NCBI GenBank assembly: GCA_964356295.1
Contig: CAYHHE010000021.1
Location: 1-37,327 of the forward strand
Direction of reading: 5' to 3'
Origin: CAVQGZ01 sp964356295
Lineage (GTDB): Bacteria; Actinomycetota; Actinomycetes; Jiangellales; Jiangellaceae
Length of the DNA stretch: 37,327 bases
Each line of letters opens with the position of its first letter. The first letter of the stretch is position 1. Both the position numbers and the translations under genes were made by a program. This document shows positions 32,544 to 37,327 of this stretch, in pieces. The notes beneath the pieces were generated by a model, which saw only the letters and a list, made by a program, of their open reading frames with translations, ran no database searches and had not been told where the DNA came from.

Positions 32544-32650
32544 ACGGGCCTCGTCATCAAGCATGCCCCGCGGACTGGAGCGCCTGCCGGACGGGGGACG
32601 CTCACCGGGACGGGGAACAGGAGCCGAGCCCACCCCACGGTCCGCGCGCC

Positions 32651-32665
32651 TACAGTCGAGCCATG
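32651..32665 (+). promoter_or_regulatory. Leaderless-type -10 box before the leader ORF
   Basis: TACAGT (32651-32656) lies 6 nt before ATG 32663, with no ribosome site between. This is the leaderless geometry. Confidence 0.4.
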
Positions 32666-32731
32666 CGCGGGTCCTGCTTGAGCTGCCCGCGTGAGGTACG
32701 CGCCTGGCAGATCCCGCCGGCGCGCAGGTGA
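32663..32731 (+). CDS. 22-residue leader peptide with CxxC, coupled to the MFS gene
   Basis: ATG 32663 opens a 22-codon frame (MRGSCLSCPREVRAWQIPP...) that ends in TGA 32729-32731 overlapping the MFS GTG at 32728. A leaderless upstream ORF coupled to the downstream gene would let its translation control the transporter. Two Cys codons (SCLSC) suggest a response to cysteine supply, as known for Cys-rich upstream ORFs in mycobacteria. Too short for statistical support; the overlap and the -10 box are the evidence. Confidence 0.4.
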   Translation: MRGSCLSCPREVRAWQIPPARR

Positions 32732-34041
32732 GCCAGCGGCGTCGCGCCCGAGCGGGCCCGCGGTGGTCTGGGGCCAGCACGCCGACCGGGGTCGAACGCA
32801 CCTACGTCACGCTCGTGCTCCTCACCACGCTGTCGGCCTCGCTGATCTGGGGGATCAACACGCTGTTCCTGCTCGACGCCGGACTGTCCAACCTCGAGGC
32901 GTTCTCGGCCAACGCCTTCTACACCGTGGGCATGATGGTCTTCGAGGTCCCCACGGGTGTCGTGGCAGACATCCGAGGACGCCGGCTGTCCTTCCTCCTC
33001 GGCGCCGCCGTCCTGAGCGCGGGAACGCTGCTCTACGTCCTGCTGTGGTGGTGGCAGGCTCCGTTCGCAGCCTGGGCGGTCGTCTCGATCGTGCTCGGGC
33101 TGGGCTTCACGTTCTTCTCGGGGGCTCAGGAGGCATGGCTGGTCGATGCCCTCTCTGCCACCGGCTACCGGGGGTCGCTGGACCGGGTCTTCGGGCGCGC
33201 TCAGGCGGCGTCCGGTGGGGCGATGCTCACCGGCTCGGTCCTGGGCGGGGTGCTCGCGCAGGTCAGCAGCCTCGGTGTGCCGTTCGTCGTGCGGGTGGCG
33301 CTGCTGATGGTGACCTTCGCCGTCGCATTCGTGCTCATGCACGACCTGGGGTTCAGCCCGGCCCGCGATCGCAGTCCGGTCCGTGAGGGCCGGCGCATCC
33401 TCGACGACTCGTTGCGTTACGGCCTCGGTCAGCCGGCGGTCCGCTGGATCATGCTGACCGGCCCGTTCATCGGCGGCGTCGGCATCTACGCCTTCTATGC
33501 CATGCAGCCCTACCTGCTCGAGCTGTACGGAGACGAGGGCGCATACGCCGTCGCCGGGCTGGCTGCCGCCATCGTGGCCGGCGCTCAGATCGTGGGGGGA
33601 CTGCTCGTGGTGCGACTGCGCCGGGTGTTCCGGCGGCGAACATCAGTGCTGATCACGGCCGCCGCGGTCGGGTCCGTCGCGTTGCTGCTGGTCGGGGTGG
33701 CCCCGGCGTTCGGTCTGGTGGTGGCGCTCCTCGTGCTGTGGGGCCTGTCCGACGCCGCCGCCACTCCCGTGCGGCAGGCCTACCTCAACGCGCTGATCCC
33801 GTCCCAGCAGCGGGCCACCGTCCTGTCGTTCAACTCGCTGCTGGAATCCGGCGGCGGCGTCGTCATCCAACCTGCTCTGGGTCGCGTGGCCGACCTGTCT
33901 GGCTACGCGCCGACCTTCGTGCTCAGCGGGCTCATCCAGGCCGCAGCGCTTCCGCTGATGGTGCTGGCCCGCCGCACCGGGTCCGCGGCAGATCAGCCGG
34001 CCGACGACCCCCCACCATGGCCTGCCTCAGGCGACGAGTAG
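32728..34041 (+). CDS. MFS transporter
   Basis: A 437-residue protein with 12 hydrophobic segments. After helix 2, GVVADIRGRRLSFLLG is the MFS loop 2-3 motif (D-x-x-G-R-R), and GLSDAAATPVRQAYLNALIP near helix 10 is common in drug-exporter-like members. The substrate is unknown. It is co-directional with, but separated from, the protease/lanthionine genes by the convergent I9-like gene, so I do not assign it to them. The HAD gene follows by 6 nt. Confidence 0.85.
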   Translation: MSQRRRARAGPRWSGASTPTGVERTYVTLVLLTTLSASLIWGINTLFLLDAGLSNLEAFSANAFYTVGMMVFEVPTGVVADIRGRRLSFLLGAAVLSAGTLLYVLLWWWQAPFAAWAVVSIVLGLGFTFFSGAQEAWLVDALSATGYRGSLDRVFGRAQAASGGAMLTGSVLGGVLAQVSSLGVPFVVRVALLMVTFAVAFVLMHDLGFSPARDRSPVREGRRILDDSLRYGLGQPAVRWIMLTGPFIGGVGIYAFYAMQPYLLELYGDEGAYAVAGLAAAIVAGAQIVGGLLVVRLRRVFRRRTSVLITAAAVGSVALLLVGVAPAFGLVVALLVLWGLSDAAATPVRQAYLNALIPSQQRATVLSFNSLLESGGGVVIQPALGRVADLSGYAPTFVLSGLIQAAALPLMVLARRTGSAADQPADDPPPWPASGDE

Positions 34042-34047
34042 TCCACC

Positions 34048-34935
34048 ATGGCCCTCATGCCCGACCGCGACCAGCACGACCTCGCCGAGCTCGACGAGCT
34101 CGCTGTCCGTCCCGACATCCGGCTCATCGCCACCGACATGGACGGCACCCTGCTCGGGGACGACAAGGAGATCCACGACGAGTTCTGGCCGCTCGTCGAG
34201 GAGCTGCACGGCGCAGGTGTGACGTTCTGCCCGGCCAGCGGCCGGCAGTACTACGCGCTTCGCGAGCAGTTCGCGGGGATCGCAGACGAGGCGGTCTTCA
34301 TCGCCGAGAACGGGACGTTCGTCCTCGACGGCAACGGACGGGAGATCGCCTCGGACTGCATGACCCTCGAGTCTGCCCAGGCCGTGATCCGCGCTACCCG
34401 GACGGTGGACCACACGCGAGTCGTGCTGTGCGGGAAGCGGTCGGCCTACATCGACCAGACCGACGAGGCCTTCCTGGCCGAGGTCACGCCCTACTACCAC
34501 CGCCTGGAGATCGTCGACGACCTGCGCGCCGTCCTCGACGACGCCATCCTCAAGGTCGCCGTCTTCGACTTCGCCTCGGCCGAGCACAACAGCGGCGCCG
34601 CCCTCTCGGGCTTCCGCCCGGCACTGCAGGTGGTGGTCTCCGGCGAGCACTGGGTCGACGTCATGAGCCCCACGGCGAACAAGGGGGAAGCCGTCCGGTG
34701 GGTCCAGCGTGCCCTGCACGTCACGCCCGACCAGACGATGGTGTTCGGCGACTTCCTCAACGACCTCGAGATGATGGACGCCGCGACCTACTCCTTCGCG
34801 ATGGCCAACGCCCACCCGCTGCTGAAGGACCGCGCGTCATGGATCGCCCCGACGAACAACGCCAATGGCGTCGTGCGGACCATCCGCACGGTGATGGGGC
34901 TGGGCCGAGGTGGGCAAGGCCGCCCGGTGAGCTGA
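34048..34935 (+). CDS. HAD-superfamily (Cof/IIB type) phosphatase
   Basis: A 295-residue hydrolase. Motif I is ATDMDGTLL with nucleophile Asp30 and acid/base Asp32; the cap starts with PASGRQYYAL; motif IV is GDFLNDLEMM. ANKGEAVRW carries the motif III lysine. Cof-type enzymes dephosphorylate sugar phosphates and cofactors with broad range, so no single substrate is suggested. The ribosome site is weak, and ATG 34057 is an in-frame alternative. Probably co-transcribed with the MFS gene. Confidence 0.88.
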   Translation: MALMPDRDQHDLAELDELAVRPDIRLIATDMDGTLLGDDKEIHDEFWPLVEELHGAGVTFCPASGRQYYALREQFAGIADEAVFIAENGTFVLDGNGREIASDCMTLESAQAVIRATRTVDHTRVVLCGKRSAYIDQTDEAFLAEVTPYYHRLEIVDDLRAVLDDAILKVAVFDFASAEHNSGAALSGFRPALQVVVSGEHWVDVMSPTANKGEAVRWVQRALHVTPDQTMVFGDFLNDLEMMDAATYSFAMANAHPLLKDRASWIAPTNNANGVVRTIRTVMGLGRGGQGRPVS

Positions 34936-34971
34936 CCGCAAGGGCCCGCCACGGCGCCGGCCTGGGGTACG

Positions 34972-35835
34972 TCAGGACGGGAGGGCCTCCGGGTGCTCGC
35001 GAAGGTACCGCGCGTCGTCGTTGACGTAGGCGTAGTACAAGCCGATCAGCAGCCCGCCGCCGACGAAGTTGCCGACCAGCGCGATGGCCACGTTCCCCAC
35101 CGCAGCGCCGAGGTCGATGCCCTCCTGGAGGCCCACGATGCTGAACAGCACGGTGTTGGCCACCGAGTGCTCGAAGCCCAGGAAGGCGAAGACGAACACC
35201 GACATGATCATGACCAGACACTTCGTGAGCGTGTCCGTGATCAGCCCGTTGTAGACCATGAGCATGGCGAGGTTGATCATGAAGTTGCAGAGGATGGCGC
35301 GCACGAACAGGTCGCCCCACCCCGTCACGCCTTCGGTGATGTAGCCGAGCTTGTGGCCGACCGACTCCTCCATCTGCTCGAACGTGCCGCCCTCGAGGAT
35401 GGTGCTGAAGCGCAGCAGCGCGGCCACGAAGAGCCCCCCGATGAGGTTGCCCAAGTAGCAGAAGGTGAGCAGGCGCATCGACTTCGGCCAGCTCGTCTTG
35501 TGGTGGTAGGCCCCGATCGAGACGATCATCATGTTCGAGGTCAGCAGCTCGGACTTGGTGAAGTAGATGAACACCAGCGCCCAGCCGAACGCCAGTGCCC
35601 CCACGATGCGGCCGATCGGGGCGAAAGAAGCGTCTCCGGACGGGACGGAGGCGAAGGCAGCGACCACGGCGTAGTTCACTGCGTAGAACAGGCCGATGAT
35701 CACGCCGGCCATCGCCGCGCGCTGCACGTACCGGCGCAGCAGCTCGCCGCTCATCCGCGTCTTGGTGTCGAGGGTCTCGAGGATCGTGCTGATGAAGAAC
35801 TTGCCCGGGAAGAGCTGCTCGAGGACCTGGCTCAC
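34972..35835 (-). CDS. Formate/nitrite transporter family channel
   Basis: A 287-residue FNT-family protein with six membrane segments. FLGFEHSVANTVLFSIVG is the family signature around the central His, and FTKSELLTSNMM and CYLGNLIGG mark the two broken helices lining the pore. FNT channels move formate, nitrite or hydrosulfide; the sequence alone does not separate these. GTG 35835 has GGGGTGG upstream; the frame extends much further but that part is not FNT-like. The N-terminal ~35 residues are cytosolic. Confidence 0.9.
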   Translation of the reverse strand: MSQVLEQLFPGKFFISTILETLDTKTRMSGELLRRYVQRAAMAGVIIGLFYAVNYAVVAAFASVPSGDASFAPIGRIVGALAFGWALVFIYFTKSELLTSNMMIVSIGAYHHKTSWPKSMRLLTFCYLGNLIGGLFVAALLRFSTILEGGTFEQMEESVGHKLGYITEGVTGWGDLFVRAILCNFMINLAMLMVYNGLITDTLTKCLVMIMSVFVFAFLGFEHSVANTVLFSIVGLQEGIDLGAAVGNVAIALVGNFVGGGLLIGLYYAYVNDDARYLREHPEALPS

Positions 35836-35933
35836 GAGACCACCCCTATCGCGACGTCCTGCTCGTCCGAGGCTAGCGGCGGCCAGGGCTCCGCACTCAG
35901 AGTCACCTCGATTGGACGGAGTTGCGCTGCGCG

Positions 35934-36170
35934 CTACCCCAGGTCGGACGGCCCCTCGGCGCCCGCTGCCCACGACACCCAGCACACCCCGCAGCGCTGG
36001 TCCAGCACCGCGGAGCGCGCGCAACACTGCACGCAGCCACCGGCCACGCCGGTCCCGGCGGAACCTCCTGGGTCGCCGGCTGCCGGACCCCCGAGCCCCT
36101 TGCCCACCGGCGAAGGATGCCAGGTCGCCCGTCGCACCGTCGACCGGCCCGCGCTGCCGGGAAGAGCCAC
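35934..36170 (-). CDS. Possible small Cys-rich protein
   Basis: A 78-codon frame from GTG 36170 ends with GCVQCCARSAVLDQRCGVCWVSWA, two Cys pairs with zinc-ribbon-like spacing. There is no good ribosome site, and the N-terminal part looks like low-complexity shadow. It would be divergent from the F420-type gene. It is the only gene candidate in the 358-nt gap 35836-36193. Confidence 0.3.
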   Translation of the reverse strand: MALPGSAGRSTVRRATWHPSPVGKGLGGPAAGDPGGSAGTGVAGGCVQCCARSAVLDQRCGVCWVSWAAGAEGPSDLG

Positions 36171-36193
36171 GTCCCGCGCGGCGTTCGCGAGGC

Positions 36194-36826
36194 GTGCGCA
36201 TCGGACTGATCGGCAGCGGACGGATCGGCACCACTCTGGCGCGGCTGGCGAGCGACGCCGGACACCAGGTCGTGCTGTCCAACTCCCGCGGGGCGGCCTC
36301 CCTGACCGACCTGGTGGCCGGGCTCGGGCCGGCAGCCAGCGCGGCAACGCCGACGCAGGCCGCCACGGTCGGGGAGGTCGTGGTCGTGACCATCCCACTG
36401 CGGGCGTACCCCACCGTTCCGGTCGAGCCGCTGCGCGGCAAGGTGGTCGTCGACACCATGAACTACTACCCGGACCGGGACGGGCACATCGCCGCGCTCG
36501 ACGACGGGTCGACCACCTCGAGCGAGCTGCTGGCCGCTCATCTGCCCGAGTCGCGGGTGGTGAAGGCGTTCAACACGATCTACTTCGAGCACCTGGCCAC
36601 CCATGGCCAGCCGGACGGGTCGCCAGGACGACGCGCCCTGCCGATCGCCGGCGACGAAGCCGAGGCGAAACACCTGGTCAGCGGTCTGATCGAGGAGTTC
36701 GGCTTCGACGTCGTGGACGCCGGTGCGCTGGCCGAGGGCAGTCGGTTCCAGCCGGGTACGCCCGCCTACAACATCAGGCAGGACGCCGACCAGCTGCGCC
36801 GCGCGCTTGCCGAGACCCCAGGGTGA
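36194..36826 (+). CDS. F420/NADP-type oxidoreductase (NADPH-dependent F420 reductase family)
   Basis: A 210-residue Rossmann protein. RIGLIGSGRIGTTLARLASDAGHQV is the dinucleotide motif, and SNSRG at the end of strand 2 is the NADP-phosphate pocket used by FNO-type enzymes. DTMNYYPDRDGH and VKAFNTIYFEHL are conserved in this family. Archaeal members pass hydride between NADP and coenzyme F420; many bacterial homologs are uncharacterised and use NADP with other acceptors. GTG 36194 is placed at the onset of the motif; a weak GCGAGG precedes it. Confidence 0.82.
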   Translation: MRIGLIGSGRIGTTLARLASDAGHQVVLSNSRGAASLTDLVAGLGPAASAATPTQAATVGEVVVVTIPLRAYPTVPVEPLRGKVVVDTMNYYPDRDGHIAALDDGSTTSSELLAAHLPESRVVKAFNTIYFEHLATHGQPDGSPGRRALPIAGDEAEAKHLVSGLIEEFGFDVVDAGALAEGSRFQPGTPAYNIRQDADQLRRALAETPG

Positions 36827-36919
36827 CAGCACTGCTGCACGCTGCAGACAACCCCCGGATTCGGGAGTACGGTCCAAGGCAGCCGGATCGGCCGGCGCTG
36901 TCCCGTCACGGAGGTCCGC

Positions 36920-37303
36920 GTGCTCTCCGACGTCACCGCGATGCCGACCTTGCCGACTGCGGACCTTGACCGGGCCCGCGCCTTCTACGAGGGGGTGCTG
37001 GGATTCGTCCCCGGTGATGACCTCCCCGAGGGCGTCCGGTACCGGGCCGGGCACGGAGCCGTCCTCGTCTACCCCTCGCAGTACGCGGGCACCAACCAGG
37101 CGACGGCGCTGGGCTTCGAGGTCGACCCCGACCGGTTCGACGAGGAGGTGTCGGCGTTGCGGGCGGCAGGCGTCTCGTTCGACACCTTCGAGTGGGAGGG
37201 CGTCGTCTGGGAGGACGGTGTGGCGAGCATGGAGGGCGGCAAGGCGGTGTGGTTCCGCGACCCGGACGGCAACATCCTCAACCTCATGGCGCCAGCGTCC
37301 TGA
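36920..37303 (+). CDS. VOC-fold (glyoxalase-like) protein
   Basis: A 127-residue single VOC domain. It opens with AMPTLPTADLDRARAFYEGVLGF and ends with AVWFRDPDGNILNLM, the two family landmarks. The usual N-terminal metal His is replaced by Thr/Pro, and the C-terminal Asp/Asn-rich turn is kept, so binding or resistance functions are as possible as lyase activity. GGAGGTCCGC leads the GTG 36920. Confidence 0.82.
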   Translation: MLSDVTAMPTLPTADLDRARAFYEGVLGFVPGDDLPEGVRYRAGHGAVLVYPSQYAGTNQATALGFEVDPDRFDEEVSALRAAGVSFDTFEWEGVVWEDGVASMEGGKAVWFRDPDGNILNLMAPAS

Positions 37304-37327
37304 CGCCGGAGGCGTCTGCGGTTCGAG

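Noticed and set aside
34972..36459. 495-codon frame for the FNT channel
   Set aside because: Everything before GTG 35835 lacks membrane or family features and overlaps the F420-type gene on the other strand.

Overview
The window is about 37 kb of very GC-rich DNA with dense, often overlapping genes, many GTG starts and extended -10 (TANNNT) promoters. A class F sortase, a SARP regulator and a coenzyme-F420-type oxidoreductase point to an actinomycete (Actinomycetota); nothing here names a genus. A run of exactly 100 N (19494-19593) shows a draft scaffold. I see no rRNA, tRNA, phage, transposase or CRISPR.

Region 1 (1-13.8 kb) is a catabolic island. On the minus strand is a Puu-like set: PuuC-type aldehyde dehydrogenase, PuuD-type gamma-glutamyl hydrolase and a second class I amidotransferase. 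Facing it is a five-gene plus-strand operon: acetoacetate-decarboxylase-fold protein, HpaE-like dehydrogenase, HpaD-like extradiol dioxygenase, FAH-family isomerase/decarboxylase and a PLP group II decarboxylase. A second minus-strand operon encodes a glutamine-synthetase-like gamma-glutamylamide ligase, a P450, a VanB-type reductase and a Rieske protein with abnormal metal ligands. Related palindromes sit next to the -10 boxes of these three operons, suggesting one regulon. The likely theme is uptake of an aromatic amine or amino acid, gamma-glutamyl protection of the amine, side-chain and ring oxidation, and homoprotocatechuate-type meta cleavage.

Region 2 (13.8-26.3 kb) is ordinary accessory and housekeeping content: a TfoX-N protein, a phytoene-desaturase-like flavoprotein, a DUF4397 surface protein with its class F sortase, kynureninase, an intergenic repeat field holding the assembly gap, a SNF2 helicase with a SWIM-zinc-finger partner, small stress-type proteins, a cupin and membrane proteins.

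Region 3 (26.3-32.4 kb) is the most unusual part. A SARP regulator precedes four genes chained by GTGA stop/start overlaps: a subtilisin-like protease with a 13-cysteine repeat tail, an APH-fold kinase, a HopA1-family protein and a LanC-like cyclase. The last three are the activities needed to dehydrate Ser/Thr and add Cys to form lanthionines. The protease tail keeps Ser exactly five residues before Cys in 10 of 12 repeats although repeat length varies. I infer that the protease carries its own lanthionine-type substrate. A free-standing I9-propeptide-like protein lies just downstream on the other strand. The protease and cyclase genes each carry one apparent single-base frameshift.

Region 4 (32.4-37.3 kb) has an MFS exporter behind a 22-codon leader ORF, a HAD phosphatase, a formate/nitrite-type channel, an F420/NADP-type oxidoreductase and a VOC-fold protein.
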